Shown here piece after piece: positions 36,501 through 51,500 of a stretch of DNA of 64,000 nucleotides. The stretch's first letter is position 1. Every line of letters starts with the position of its first letter. The stretch is from Triops longicaudatus (taxonomy: Eukaryota > Arthropoda > Branchiopoda > Notostraca > Triopsidae). Location of the stretch: positions 310,001-374,000 of the forward strand of contig JAGQDJ010000076.1 of NCBI GenBank assembly GCA_022885665.1. The letters are read 5' to 3'. The notes beneath the pieces are model-generated. The model did not search any database. It saw nothing but the letters and a program-made list of their open reading frames with translations, and was not told the DNA's origin. Made by a program: the position numbers and the translations under genes.

Positions 36501-39500
36501 CTGGGGCAAATCCCACCAAACTGTCAAATCCGAAACTAAGGCGCAACGTAACGTGGCTAACCCCGTCGCCGACGGGTGGTGGATCCAACAGGCGGTTTTA
36601 TTCCGATGGTCGAAATCCAAAGTGAGCGTTTCGGACGTTTGGAACTGAGAAGCACCCGCCACGGGTGTCCCATTAAGGTGAACGTGGCGAATATCCAACG
36701 AATTCACGAACAAAAGAGTCGCTGGTTCGCTTTCAGGCACTATGGACGAAAGGCAAAGCGGAATTTTATGTAAAAGAGGCAAGACAACTGAAGAAATTAA
36801 GCAAAATATTTCTAATAAACGACAGTAAGAAGGGAAAGTGCAAGGAGGTCGCGATTCAGGTGGACGTGCTCCTTTGCTGCTTATATAAGCTGCATTTAGC
36901 GAAGAGAATGATTTTTCATGACAATAACTAGATTCTCATTTAAGCGGCGTGCTTGAATGCGAAGCTATCACTTAAACCACGGGATTTGGATTACAGTGTA
37001 TGCAATATTAATAGGCCTACTCGAATATCCTTGGCAGCCGACGTTGTACGCCGTATCAACTATTGTATTTTCCATTGTTGTCGCGCCGAGTAGGTCTCGT
37101 GGTTGGATCTCATGTCACTTATTGCGCAATTTGTGCAAGAGACTGGGCTAGCGAACAATCCCTCTGAATCTAGACCTAAATGTGTGCACATACGGGAAGT
37201 TTTCGTCTTTTAGCCTGCCGTGTATTTGGAAATGGCCTCGACAGTTTCCCTAGTAATCTACTTAACTATACTGTACTGCGGGCCTACCTCAAAAGTAGTG
37301 ATATTACATGCGCCGGCAAGACATCAAATGTTGCAATTTAATTTGTCTAACGATTGTATGCAGATTTAAGTCATACCATTCATTTTCCATGAGCTGAGTT
37401 GACGGCGGCAGAACACCGTTAATTCGCCGAACATTTTTTTTTAAATTCTAACAGTCCATAAAAAGGGGATACTTAAAATGCCCAAAATCAAGCCAAGTGT
37501 AACAAGTTTTCAAGAACGTGGTCCGTGTTTATGCGGAAGAATTCTTTTCGCGTATTAAGGAATTTCTTCGGACGTAGTCCCGCGAGTCATACACAACTCA
37601 ACAGTTAGCGTACTTCAACATTGAAAGTTCACATTTTTTTTAAAAAAAATAGTCTTATTTAAAAGAATTCTCTGCAATAACATAATTAGCGACGAAAAAA
37701 CAGCGTTCTTTTCTTAAGTTTCAAATGTGACTTTTCCATTCGTCTTGAGACGCGTTCTGGTTACAAGGAAGCAGAGATGTAATTGGCAAAGATTCAAAAT
37801 ATATTCGTGGAAAAAGATACGAAGAGAAATTTGTGAGTCCTCGTTTTTCTTTTCGTTTTAACTTATTCATCAATACGTAAAAATTGGCCTTGCAACTTCC
37901 CCGCGTGTATTTTTTTTTTTTTTTACTATGTGCGCCGTTTCTTTGCTGGAAGAACGGCACGAAAGCTAAACAATTCTTTCCCATTAAATTTCACAGTGAC
38001 AGCTGAAATTGACTGCAAACTATCAAAAGATCAAAGGAACAAATGGTATCATTTGACTGAAGTATGTCACTATGGATACACTTTACTGTCGGAAACGTCG
38101 GATTAACTCCCATTTAGTCGTGATAAAAATTAACAAAATAAATAAACGTTCATTAAAAGTATCTGAACACGAACAAAAAATACCGATACTATACTTGGTA
38201 TTGTACAGCAGAGTATGTCTACGGCGCTATTGCGATGCTCTAACACGCACATAAGCTCAACACATTTTCTTTTCATTCCCCGGCTTTTGAAAAACCCAGT
38301 TTCTGTTCAGTTTCAATTAATTGGTGCAGTCTGCTAAATTTCGCATGATTTGCAAAAATGTTTCAACGCGCGTCATAGGTAATCTATTACCACCGATTCT
38401 ATTAAGAATATCTGTTTGCTTACCATTGATGGCCCAACATCTAGAGTCCTCTTTACGATAACCAGGGACGCAATCACAGGCATACGATCCATTGGAATTG
38501 GTACAGAGTTGGTCACATGTTGCATCCATAGAGCACTCATCCGCATCTGCGACACCCCAAAAAGATGATACATCAATTTTTGACTCTCCTACCAACTCCC
38601 CGAAGAGAAGATATTGGAAAATATTCAAGAACATAAAGAGAAGCTACAAAGACTTTCTTTCCGCTAAAAACTTTTGGAAATTCTTTCCGAAACTTGCCTT
38701 CCTTTTATGTCCGCTACTGTCTTCAACTTGGAGCATTAAGTTCGTTTTTAATGAACAGTAAAATTAGAGGGGATTGGACAGGGTACTGAAGAAATTATTT
38801 CCATGAAATATTAATTTCTTTCCATCATTCACAATTATTTTTCTTTGAAAAGAGAAGGATAGGCGTGTCTTGTACGAGGAACGGTGAGTTTTTGGAGTTT
38901 GAAAATTTATTATGTGTATACACACCTTGGACCTTTACTGCTGTCTTCAAGCGCGCAGCAACAGCAACATCAGCCAGCGAAGCTGCTGAGGCTACTTCTA
39001 AGTGTTTACAAATCACGTTGTTGATTTTCATGGGAAGTAAGTAGCCGCAATGTTGGGCAATCGGGGAGTACGGCAAGTCATAAGAACGGAGTTGGTTTGG
39101 GGGAGGAGAAGACGAGTGGCAAACCAACAACACCCAACAGGCAGAGGGGAAGGAGAAACAGGATGATAAAAGCAGCAACCAATACAAAAGGTAAAGAAAC
39201 AAACACCAGTTAGTTCTGAAACATTTCAAGTCCAATTAAGAAAAACGACAAAAAAAGAAACACGGATGACACAGCATGCTATCAAGGAGTCATGCACGGT
39301 TTTTCACAAGCCTTCAAACGAGGCAAAACAATGGTTCCTCATTTGTCTTAATGCTTTAACTCAAAACAAAGACATCAATTCTTTTCTTGTGCGATTACAT
39401 CAATTCCCAGGATTTAATGACTTGGTCTTCTTTTGAAAATATAATTTCTTATTTGATTTTGGTGTGCAAGAGACTGGAGAAATGAGTCCAACGAAAGCTG

Positions 39501-42500
39501 AAAACTATGAGGAAACTTACCGCTGCAAATGGTCCCATTTGGCTCTAAGCCATCGGGACAGAAACACAAGGGGCCGTTTGGGCTCGGACGGCAGTCATGA
39601 GAACATTTGGCAGAAGCGCACATAGATGTATTTTCTAGACGAAGAGGCGGAGAAGACATGAGAAACGTCAGTAGTAATAAAAAGATGAGTCGAAGATTTT
39701 TCTTTTCTTTCAATATGTTAATATGTCTGAAAATAGTGTAGGATGGGAAAAAAGAGAGAAAGAAAAAACTTACGGCAAAAACTTCCTTCATCAGATTGAT
39801 CCGGGCAATTCGGCGTGCCGTCGCACAACTGAGCAATCGGGGGACAACTAGTACCATCCTCGCAACGGAAGCTGTTCTTCGGACAACTACTTCCGTTTAA
39901 ACCTAGTGCAAATAATGACTATAATAATGGATATATATAGGCCTTTATATATTAGTACCATTTGCGAAATAAACTAAAAGTGATGTATCACATTTGCTTT
40001 ATTTTGTATGGACTTTTAAGAATGTTCGAGAAGTTTTATGACACCTTTTGTGTCCAGCAGGTAAGGTGAGCAAAATCCTCTGTTGCCCCAGCTGAGTTTT
40101 ATCCTACTCAAAACTGTCGTCAAAAAAAGACGGTAGGCAATTGAACACTCATGACAAAGCTCAATTTAGAGCGAGGAATCCCGGAAGTATATTTTGCCTA
40201 TCCCATGAAAAAGTTCTGAAGCCACGTCCCGAAATCTTTTGCTTCTTGGAAATCAAACAAAAACTTTGATTTCCGGGTGGTCAAAACTATCGTGAACACA
40301 GTCTAAGTGACAACACGCATACTTTTTGTTTCGAGTTTTTGACAAAGTGGCATTCTGAAATACTAGTATGGGTTCCAAATGTGAGACAGTCATAAGTATG
40401 GTGCCCTCTTCCTCGTGTGCGTGGTCTTCTGCGCATTAGGTATTTTGCTACACAAAAAGAAGCGCCATCCACGTGATTACAGCCAATTGCAACCTACGTT
40501 CATCTAAGAAGTCACGGCACTCGCCCATGAACAAGCTCGAAGGCCTGAAAGTACTCTACTACGGCGTGACTGCAAATGTACTCTTCTCATCAATGTGAGA
40601 AAATGCTATGTACCATGTATGTTATCGAGACAAAACAAATATCATGCTTACATTTCTGGAGATTTTCATCCGATGAATCGAGACAATCCGCCTCACCATC
40701 ACATACCCATGTTAATGGAATGCACTTGTGACTTGATAAGCATTTGAACTGGCTTGTATGACATGTAGGCAGCGCTGTAAATACAGAAACATGTTAAAAT
40801 TAGTGAATAGTTTGCTGTAGTTCTCCATTTTTTTTTCGATAATGACACAGAAAGAGAACCATTCCATGTCTTCCATATTCTCACATTTTCCATCGGTACA
40901 AAAGATAATTTCAACGAAACATTATTACTAGGCCCATGTGCGTGAATTGTACTAATTTACTGGCGTGAACGTGTCTAAAAAAGCGAAATGCGCTTTTTAT
41001 ACGTGTACTTAATTTCTCAAGTTTCGAAATACAACCACCCAAATGTGAACTAAAGATAGCAACGAGTTTTGCTCACGCTACTGAATACAATTGAAAGTAT
41101 TTCCAAGCTCCCTTGTTGCTCCGATGCAAATTGCTCCAAGCAGTTCACAAAGTACGCCTTTGTCGACGATGTGGAACCCAAACTTGGCAAAACAACAAAT
41201 AATTATGTACAACAGTAATGAATTAGCTGAAATAGTTGCAAGCTTCCTTCCTCGGAACATCTACACTTTATTTAATGGAGACACAAAACTCGCTCGATGT
41301 TATGTCCATTTTTTTATTTTCTAGAACGCAACTGAGATACGCTTTTCTTTCACCCAAGTAACATGAAAGGCGTGAAACTTTAAAGCTCTTGAAAACGATC
41401 CTTGCGGACTACAACGAGTGAATAATGTGAGCTGCCATGTCTCATTCCTCACAAGCTTTTATTCTTTTCCAGTTTTCTTCAACATTTGAAAATTACAGCG
41501 AGACAGATTCATTCTCTTCCTACGAACTGCGGTAACTGCTTTTCTTATGAGTACCCCCTTTCCTCCGTCCGCCCACTCACCCAAAGAACTCCTTCCCTTC
41601 CATGTACTCCCAACAAATAGTTTTCGAGAGCTAAACTTCCTAAGAAATTTGACATTTCGCTTTTGACAAGGTTTCCAAAAATATGAAAAAATAGAAACTT
41701 CCAAATACAGCTTTATCTGCTTTGCAACTGAACAAGGCCAATATCTCAAAGGCAAGTCAAAATTTTCATTTTTTAACTCCTGCAATCACCATATTTAGTC
41801 TCTTAAGGGGGTTTGGGTTCAATTTCTTCAAGACATAATAATAACGCATTCCTTTTCCTTTCCTAAACCTTCAAGGCTTCGCATTTCGGATTTGTTTTCT
41901 TCCTATACTTAGAAACGCACCGTACGCGGTAGTATTTATCTTTTCAACGCTTTTTTACCAAAACATAAACGTCTTACTTCGACGTTCCTTTAAGCAGTGG
42001 AAAATCGTCCTACCCACCAAGCCATTGACGACAATAAATTTTTTTTCTTCAAAACTGTTTCCATTCACACACAATGATACCATTCGGTATGAAAGAAAAA
42101 ATGAATGCTGAAAAAACAGAGAAGAGGAAATACAAGAAAATCTACGTCTACAAATCTACGGTTTTTACATTAAAATGTGCACGTAATCGCGTGAGGCCTT
42201 CAAAATGTATCTTTCTCCCACCTTCATCACTAGAAAATTCTACCGAACAAAGACTAAGGCAAGTAGGGAGTGCTGTGAGAAAATAATGGCAATTTTGGAG
42301 ATTTTTTTCCGTTCTTCACCTCGGCAAAATCACGTCTTATCTGTGGAATCACAGCAAGCCCCTTGGCTGGGAATACAAAAATAAGTGAATGGAGTACTAA
42401 AAATGAATTCGCTACTTAAAGAGAACAATAAATATTTACTAACGATATTTTTCAAAGAAAATATTTAAATTACAAAATAAAGCAAGTGGTAAAAATCCAG

Positions 42501-45500
42501 AATCCTCAAAGAAACATGAAAAAAAGTATTTAAAAGTTTGAAGACGAACCACGTCGATTGTTTGATCTATTATCGTCTGCCGCATTCTTAACATACACTT
42601 GGTTTAGTAATTTCTTGCTCTATCTCATCCACGACTAGATGAAGCAAGGCCATGTTTAGGGGAGTAATGGGGGTTTGAACACCTCCACCCCCGAAATGCT
42701 TCCTTCATAATGGGGAAGACAGGGAAAGGCCAAATGTTAAAAAATTACATATGGTAAAAAGCCCTCCGAACCATTTACCCCCCCCCCCCCCCTCCCTCCA
42801 CATCCGAACCAAAATCCTGGTTAGGGTCCTGGTTTCACGGTGTTAGTATTTTTCGAGTACTTACAAAGAGCACTTTATATAATGAACTGTTCTTGATTTG
42901 AACTTGTTCTGAAACCCATTATGTCGCCTAGCATTGTTAGTCATTTAAAAACTAGGGCTGAATGAAATTATGTTCTAAATTTAAATTATGTAAGTAATAA
43001 TTATCAGAAAATATGTAAGTAAATCTTCACATATTAGCACCCAGCACATCTGAACCAAAGCAGATATACGTTAAAAATGCAAGAAATGACCGCGAAACAA
43101 AGAAGAATTAGCAAGGTGACTGCTATGACAGCTTACAAGATTCTTGCTCGAGATCGTTAGCAATACAACAAAGCGATAAACGCATTCTACTGTCCCGAAC
43201 TTCCAACTTGAGGCGTGTAGATTACACCAGGCAAAGGCTTTGACTTACGAACGAACTCTATGGGACAGACTGACTTCATGTTTCAAGGCCCATTGTGCCC
43301 AAGTTGTCCTTGGCTTTATGGAAGCCGGAGCAGAAGGCAAGTTAAACTGAAGTTGTTGGTTGTGTTCAAGCCCGTCAAGATTTTTTTTTCCCCTGGGCTC
43401 CCAGACATAAATGGCGCTACGCAATACCTCGATGACTCTCTTTGAGGAATTTCACATTTTGGTAAAATTCACTTCAAAAGTTCCCATTTATTTTTACCCA
43501 CGTAAGCTGTTCCAAGTCGTCGACTGCTGCTAAATTGCCACCGGTTTCTGGCGACGTTACACGATAATACCAAACTCCCCACGCTGGTGCATGCATATAC
43601 GCGCGAGTCAGTCGTTTAGCACCTACATGCACCTCGTGCGTGTAAATTCATTACTTGGTGAGACAATGGGGTGAGCCCGAGATTTTCACGAAAGATAAAC
43701 GACACGCTCACAATTTCCGACAGGGAGAGAATCAGTAGAGAGCTTGACTTTCTAGGAGGGGAAAAGACAAGTTTTATCTTGAAATTCTTTTTTTTTTCCA
43801 GACCTAAGATAAACTGCTAAAGGCTCTTTCATCCACTCTCATCTTCTTGCAAAGTTCTTGAACCTGAGAGAGTAAAAAGAAAAAGGTAGAGCACTGCTCC
43901 AGGACGCTAATGAATAAATAAAATCTCGCTGCGGGATGGAGGAGGTATCAAGGCAGTAAATAGTGTCTTAAGTCTCGTTAACTGTCTTCGCTCTCCCAGT
44001 CTTCTTTGTCTGACAGTCTTTGGTGAAGTTCCGGCTGGCAACGGAACAGACAACGAACACTAACATTTCCAGTCCTTTTTAGATGTACCAAAATGCGGAG
44101 AATCAATATCCCATTCAGGTCTTCCCCTGCCATCACTAGTGTAGTGCACCACCCGGACTAACTCAATTACCAATAGGAGGAGAGATTAGGGAGTAAAAGG
44201 AAGAAAATATCTTGAATGTGATACGACAGTTTTATTTCCGTTCTTTTCCTTGTACCTTCCAACTCAAAGCAATGCGGCGGAAGAATACGTAAGAACACTA
44301 ATTTGGACAGTGCTGTAGTATAGTGTGTGATCGTCACTTACCAAGTACTGATCCCAGTTGGTTTAAGGTCTAATCTCGGTTTACACGAGAAATGCGTTAC
44401 AGGAAAGCTCACTAAAATACAACTTTTAATAAAAATAAGGTTGGTTTATACTCGGACATTATTTTCTCACGGAAATGCGTTCGTAAATAATTTGACGGCG
44501 GCAACCATCCTAGTAAATAAGAACCCGGATGTAAAAGACAACCATTCGTAAGAGAGCTTCTCAAGGGCACTGTATCTCATAAAAAATATGGCACAACAAG
44601 CCAGAGCCACCCCGCTCTAAGTGACTACAGATGGACCCGGTTGTAAGAGATACTCCACTGAGAAAAAAAAATCCTCGTGTTCTTCCGTCATACAAGTTCC
44701 ACACAAACGCAATATTGTTCTTCAGAAAGCAAACTGTACCTCCCTTTATTGAGTTCAGCCCGTAACTGTACTGTAACTATTGAATGCACAGCCTGCCTAA
44801 AGAAATACACGCAAAAACCGAATCATTTTCTTTTTCGGTTTTTATGTCTCTTCGAACCGGATTGACTTGTATCCCAAACTGGTCTAAAAGTATCGCATGA
44901 ACGGATCACATCAGAAAATGACATTTCTCTAACCGTAACATACAGTAGCGATAGGACTTCATTGTTGTCTAGAGCCTTAGGTAACAGTAAATTTAAGAAG
45001 TGCCTTTTCTATTGGTTTGAATGAAATGTTGACTCACAAGGAAACTCTTTAAAACGTAAGACTTGGACGAACAATGGCTGTCCGGTAGACAACAGTAAAG
45101 ATTGATACACTCAAGTTTTGACGCAAGACGACGTTTGATAATCAATCAGGGTTGAGCTTCATAAGGAAACCTAACTTACGTCGGGAGTTCAATGTACAGT
45201 AAAAGAATTCAAACAAACTGCAGGGGACACTTTTGATGTTGTAGATCCATTTGATATTTTTTGGTGAGCGACACTGGTTTTACCCACAAGGCTACTTAAG
45301 CTACTTTAAGGTTCGTTTGCTGGATATGTTGTTACAGTAAGAGACACCGAAATACACGCACGCCTGCACTGACATTGAGACACTTCTCCTACCATGTCTC
45401 TGACATTGCTGTCTTAAGCGAGTGCTTCAAATTACAACGAAACAGCAACGGATCCCAGTTTATCATTGTACTTCTTCTGAAACAGCCAAATAATGCTTTA

Positions 45501-48500
45501 AAGTTTCCCATTACTCGGAAACAATAGCTCAGATTAGAAATTATCTGAAATCACTTATTCAGAAGAAATTGTGATTTACGATGTTTTTTTTTTATTAGAA
45601 AGCGAAGTTCTATCAACACTTCCGAGCTTCGCAGACACCGCCACCGAATTACGCTACTCGGATTGTTGAATTTTTAAAATTGTTTTTCTTACATTAGTAA
45701 AACCCTCAATACAATCCATGTCAGAATTCACCCTCATTCGTTATTATAGACAATTTTCTTTAAATGTCATAATGCTTATTTCTTTTTATTCTTCATTTGT
45801 AAAATTGTTTATTTGTATACTTGCATACTTGAGTTCTTTACTATTTCTTTACTTAGACTTAAAGAAATATAACTAGTTTTAATAATTCTTTATTTTTTTA
45901 AATTTTATGCTCCCTACAAAAACATTCAACTGTTCTTCTTAAAGAGAATACTACTTGAGTTATAATACAGTTCACTGTAAAAACACAATTCGGTTTACAT
46001 AAGTTTACGTTATTGATTATGTTAAATGAATACCTTCAGTGGGTCGCAACTGTAGCGCCTTTTTTCCAAAGAGATACGCAAGGGAAATTAGACATCAATT
46101 TATGGGTTGTTAAAAAAAAAGTCAAGGAATATTAGTTCTCCCCCCTTGGAAATCGAATTACATTTTCAAAATAAAAAGGAAAAGAAAAAGCGAAGCGTGG
46201 TATCCCGATAAATAGGTCCGCCCTTTTCTTTGACGTTGTCTTGGAGAAGCAGAGACTGGGTAATGAAGTAAGCTGTTGGGTGTACTCGGCTAGGAAAGAG
46301 AAAAGTTGCAACTTATAATAGCTATTGAGCCTCTCTTGCCCCCCTTACCACTACCGCCACTCCACTTGCGCTAGCCGACTTGTCTTTCTCATTTTTTATT
46401 TTTCTTGCTTTCGTTTTTTTTTCTCAGTACGACTACGCGTGCCCAGCAAAGGAAGATATGCGAAGTCGAAGTCGGAGGGAAATGGACGAAGCGACTACGC
46501 GAGAGTTAAAGAAGAGCGAAGAGTCGGGGGTGGAGAGAGAGTTTTTGGTAGTGGCGGGCTAGCTAGTATTGATTATCACGATCAAGCTTGTTGGCTCTCT
46601 GCCATACACACACTCACACATATACACACGTTTTGGATATCTATATATGTAAGCAGTGTAATGTGCACTCTCCTATACAGGCAAACATATTCTTAAGAAC
46701 ATTCCGCAGGAAGTTGCCTCTATCCACGAGCAAGAAGGAGATCGACACCGTGGGATAACAGTACTTATACCTCAAGGTTGTTCTGAGTCAAGAGGCTTGT
46801 TTTTTTTCCCAGGTTCGGCAGAAAAGAGTTTGCATACACACGAGTTATTAGGCTCGTTTCTCTTGTGTTATAGCGCTGTTCTGTTTTCAGGCACGGAAAG
46901 GTTGTTGCTGAAACCCCCGAGGAAAGCAAAGAAGAAAGAAGCATGGCAAATGGTGAAGACTGAGTCATCGTTGAAGATCCCCTCCTATCATACGCGTCAT
47001 AATAAAAAAGCGATCCCCCAACAGCACACCGATGCCACTTTCCGTTCCCCAAGTGCGACTCGTAGGGATGATAAGCCCTTACGCCTTTATAATGCGGATC
47101 TCTTCTGGTGCTTCCACGTCGCAACGCAACTTTTTTCGAAGGCTTAAGAAATAACAACAATGAGGAGGAACAAGGGAGATCAAGTCCGCCTTTCCTTTAG
47201 GAATCCAAACCTCGTTATACATGCAAATCAAGCTCGCCAAAATCATTACCCAAGTTTGGGTAGAAGAAGCGAAGGATTCCTTCCCCCAAGGATAATAGGT
47301 AGACTGCACAACGTCAAATAAAGTTAGGAAATACCTAGAAACGAAGAAACTTTCGTGGCAAACACTACGAAAAAGAAAAATTACTAAAAAGACTCTCAGC
47401 TATATTTAAAATTCGCGTTATTGTAAAACAAAGCCAACAATCTTCCAATTTTTCAATGTTACCTTTTATGAGGCAACTGTGAGTCATTGGATCAAAAGTG
47501 TTTCTAATAGAGACGATTTTACCAAATGATGTGAACACGCATGAACATCGAAAGAAATCAGACAGGAAAGCAGCACAGAACAATCTTAGAAGAAAAATAA
47601 ACAGATGTAATAAACTTGTCGAGACATGGAACATAAACAAACTAAAATACGTGAAATAAAACACGACGCAAACACAATCCATTAAATGATATAGACAGTC
47701 ACAAGGGTGAGCCGTAATGTACGCAAAAAGGAGAAATAGGACTCAAACTACCCTGGATTGATGAGATTCTCCAACAATAGAACTGCAGTGTTCTCAAGCA
47801 GTGTAAAGTACTGTAAACATATCTTCACCTTTTTATATACAAAAGCCGTTAATATTTAAAAAAAGGCAACCGATAACTTTCTTAATGTTCTTATAAAATT
47901 TTACTAATACTACTTTTACATACTGACGAAATTTCGTTTCTTTTTCCCACTGGCTTTACCCTTTAAGGGACTCGTTAAGGGACAGGAATTTTGCTTTTAT
48001 TTTATATTACTATATTCAACAATTCATCGTTACCTTTTATATCACTAAGCCTAATCTTATCATTCCGGTTATTTCTTTATTAATACGATTACTATTTTAT
48101 CTGTGATAGTCCGAAATTTAAATCCACATTCCAGAGAATTTCTAATAAATTTGTTAACTACAATTCACTGGTAAGACAGCCAAAAACTTTTACTCTAGCG
48201 AGAAAGGAATAGTTTTGCTTCTTATCACTAGCCAACAAGCAAAAACGTAAAGAACCAAGCTATTCTCACACTTTGTCGAGACTTATCGAACTATAATATC
48301 TAAGAAGCTACACCTGAGTTGGAATTTGCTTTCATCTGAGCTTTCTTCATTTTTAACCGGAATAATAGCGCTTCGCTCTCAAAAGCAGACCAGCATTTTC
48401 CATTCAAGACCGCTCAAGTCACGAAGTACAAGCTTTGTGCACACAAGCCACATCAATAACTTTAACGGAATTCAAACTGTACGCGTAAAATTCCTCGAAT

Positions 48501-51500
48501 TCTCTTTGACTCTCTCAAGTTCCTACTACGCAAGTTTTCTGACTAAAATCTCTTCGTTCTCCGTGGTGTGTTGTTAATAAATTATCCTGCCAACCTGGGA
48601 AGCACTTCTTTATTTAATCATCCCTAATTTTGTTTTTATTTTTAATTGGATATTTTTTTGCTTTGATCTATTTTTTCTCTACTTTCTAAATAAATTTCTT
48701 ACTAGTACTTGTTTCTCTATCCCATAAGTTGTACATTTCTGCTTACTTTTTGTAATGTTTTTTTTTTTTCCATCCAACGAAGACTTCTGCCTACTATCGG
48801 TAACATTTATTCTTTTGACATAATCAGACTGATTTTTTTTTTTTCATTTTTATTATTGACAATATTACTTGGCAATGGCTTTAGACTGTCAACACCAGAC
48901 CAGCATTTCCACTTGAGAGTGGCTCGAATAGAAAACTAGAAGTTTCTGGTACACAAACCATGTGCAACATGCTAAGTAAAAGAAAACGATAAGAAAAGCA
49001 TTGACCGCCCTTTGAATATGACAAGCTCTTCCCACGCAAGTTTTCTAATTAAAACTCTTTGCATTTGATTGTACAAAAAGCGGCAGCAAACTGTCAACTC
49101 CAAAACTAAGTGCTCAAATTTTTCTCTATTGATTGCCTATTTGAGGGCTTCCTAAGGATATTAACAACTGAGCTGGCATATATGAACTTTCCCTTCATAA
49201 CGAAAAGCTTTCCCGCATTTCTGGCGTTTTCCTCTGCTATCGTTTCTGTTCATTCCCCGTAAACCAAGAGATATTACAGTGCAAAATGACACTACATTGC
49301 TGCAATTAAACTCAACTCTCAGCCAACACAGCTTGCTGATACTTTCTCTTAACCTCATCCCCTGCAATAATCTTTCTTTCTTTGCACAGCCACAAAAAAA
49401 AAAACTGAGTCCACTTACGGCAATCTGCAGGTTCGTCTGAACCATCCGCGCAATCGGGCAAGTTATCGCATTTCCACGGAAGCGGAATGCACCTCAACCC
49501 ATCCGCGCACGGGAACATATTTGGCCGTCCCGAACACGGCAACGGCATCGGGCTCTCATTCGTTACGGCTGTTAAAAAGGAGAAAATTACAAAATTAAAA
49601 ATATAGATAAAATGTTCTGGAAGTAAAAATGGAACTAAAACTTTGGAAATGATATGGAAGAGATAACATCATTTTTTTTCCTAATAAAGGCAAGAAAGTC
49701 GCGGGGAAAGTATAAAAAGGAACCTGAAGCGTTGGCAATGTTAGAAACATTATATTATCGGAGATCTTTCACAACACGTTTAGCGCTCGTTTGGCAGGAT
49801 TTGTGCCCCAAAACTGTTTGTTAAACATGTGACTTTTCAAGCTCGATAAGCAACATTCTTGGCAATGAACTCCGGCACTCGGGCGGGATAAATATAAACC
49901 TTCCCGAGTTCAGAAATGAAGCGCGGAATCCCTAAATAGAGGCCACGTGGCGTCCCAAGATTGTCGGCCTGACATTCTTGATGCTAAATTGAGTAACTTT
50001 TAGATTTCTCCAAGAACTACATTCTCTACTCCCACTCGCCTCTGCCGCATCAACCCTCTCACACTTTAGTCTCCAGCTTTTAAGCATAAAAAGTACGTAA
50101 ACCAAGTATTCTTTCCTCGTATAATCCTTCCAAATGACTCATTCTACTGGTGATAAGTGTTGAGCAAAGGGCTCCGTTATCTTAGAAACCCGACCACTTA
50201 TCTCCGCCAGAGGAAACCCCGTAAAGTAGCCGCAAACAAAAAGTTTCCTGTAGCTGAAAACCCCTTTTCAGCTATTTTCGCCACACAAAACCAAACTGCC
50301 AATGGGCAAAATGAGTTTGTTTACTCAACTACAATTACCCTATCGATTTAAACGGCTTGTTCAACTGTGAAATTAATGTATATATTTGTTATTGTTTTAA
50401 ATGTTACTTCAACAGCTATTGAAGTGAAACGATGTACGGCAACGAGCAAAGCTCACGCCGATGAAAGTAATAAAAAAAACTGTGAAATTCAACACAGAAC
50501 CCTTTTTTTGGCACAGTAGTGATGCACTAGGTTCATACCGATTCACAAGTTGTGCAGGGTAAGACTTTGCCTTCCGAATGAAACAGAATAACGAATAGTG
50601 ATTTTCTATCCTCCGTAAGTTGTACGCACAGAAAGCCAAGATTAAATCCACCGGTGATAAACATAACCTTAAGCTTTAATCGTAATCCGACTAGCTTTAA
50701 TATCATCATGCAGACATTTAACCCTTGACAATCGAGATGAAAGCGGTTTCGTGTGTGTATCCATGCCTAGTGAGAAAGCGTCCTGAACCACCTGAGCAAA
50801 AAATGTGTAAGAAAGTAAACAAACAACAATGAACCCGTGGAGATAGAGAACAATGTGAACGGCTGTAAAAGAGGGTTAAATTCCTTGGAGGTCACTGTGT
50901 ATAATGTACAAATACAGTACGAGCTTGCAACTTTATCCTGGCTAACGTTTCCAATCATAGTGACGAATTTAATCATTCGAAAAATGTGTGACTTTGTTCC
51001 GGATAGTTAGGATAATTTAGCCCCAAGACAGGGTACTTCTCAGGATTAAGGATAAGTTTACGAATGACATTCTTAGGGTGACTAAGGTACAAATGTAACC
51101 GATGACTAATATGAGCATACGTTCTTCGCAACCACGTAACTAGAGCAGTCTTGCGATTTAACAGACCTCAAATTAACAAAAACCTAACAAGATACACTTT
51201 TTTATAAAGCTTTCTGAATTGAAAATTTTTTAACAGTATTCATCTTCATCCTTAAAAATTAATCCATTAAAAAATTTTCCATTTCCGGAAAATCAATATC
51301 TCGAATTAACGAACGCCTTCCTTCATACTCCGTTAACTTTCATTAGACCTTTGATAACATTCTACCCCAAGATTTACACAAATGAACTAGTTTAACACAC
51401 AACCACTTTAGCAAACACTTTATTCACGCATCCTGATTTAACGAACACCTACCTTACTAGTCCGTTAAATGCGCTTTAACTGTCAAGATTGTGTTATAAC

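Larger units (their letters stand above)
40775..49418. other. LRP1 intron, 8.6 kb
   Basis: The longest intron. Contents: a hairpin-like motif at 41059-41079, a MITE-like element near 42650-42830, a region at 44500-45440 with repeated phrases of the type GTAAGAGA...GACCCGG that may be a decayed DNA transposon, a CA-rich microsatellite near 46605-46632, and a diverged duplication at 48385-48545 and 48890-49050. I see no supported coding exon or RNA gene. Confidence 0.55.
39774..49568 (-). other. LRP1: LRP1 exons: LA cluster I (3 repeats)
   Basis: Three widely spaced exons with one LA each: 49419-49568 (CSGRPNMFPC to CADGSDEPADC), 40652-40774 (CHTSQFKC to CLDSSDENLQKC) and 39774-39902 (CPKNSFRC to CPDQSDEGSFC). 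All splice in phase 1, and the final Cys of the second repeat is split across its donor. Vertebrate LRP1 has two LA repeats here, so the first, isolated repeat is the extra one. Confidence 0.88.

Noticed and set aside
38825..39235. Minus-strand open frame with a strongly hydrophobic start in an LRP1 intron, looking like a second alternative signal peptide
   Set aside because: The frame begins with TTG, not ATG. The first ATG comes after the hydrophobic part, and no convincing phase 1 donor follows it.
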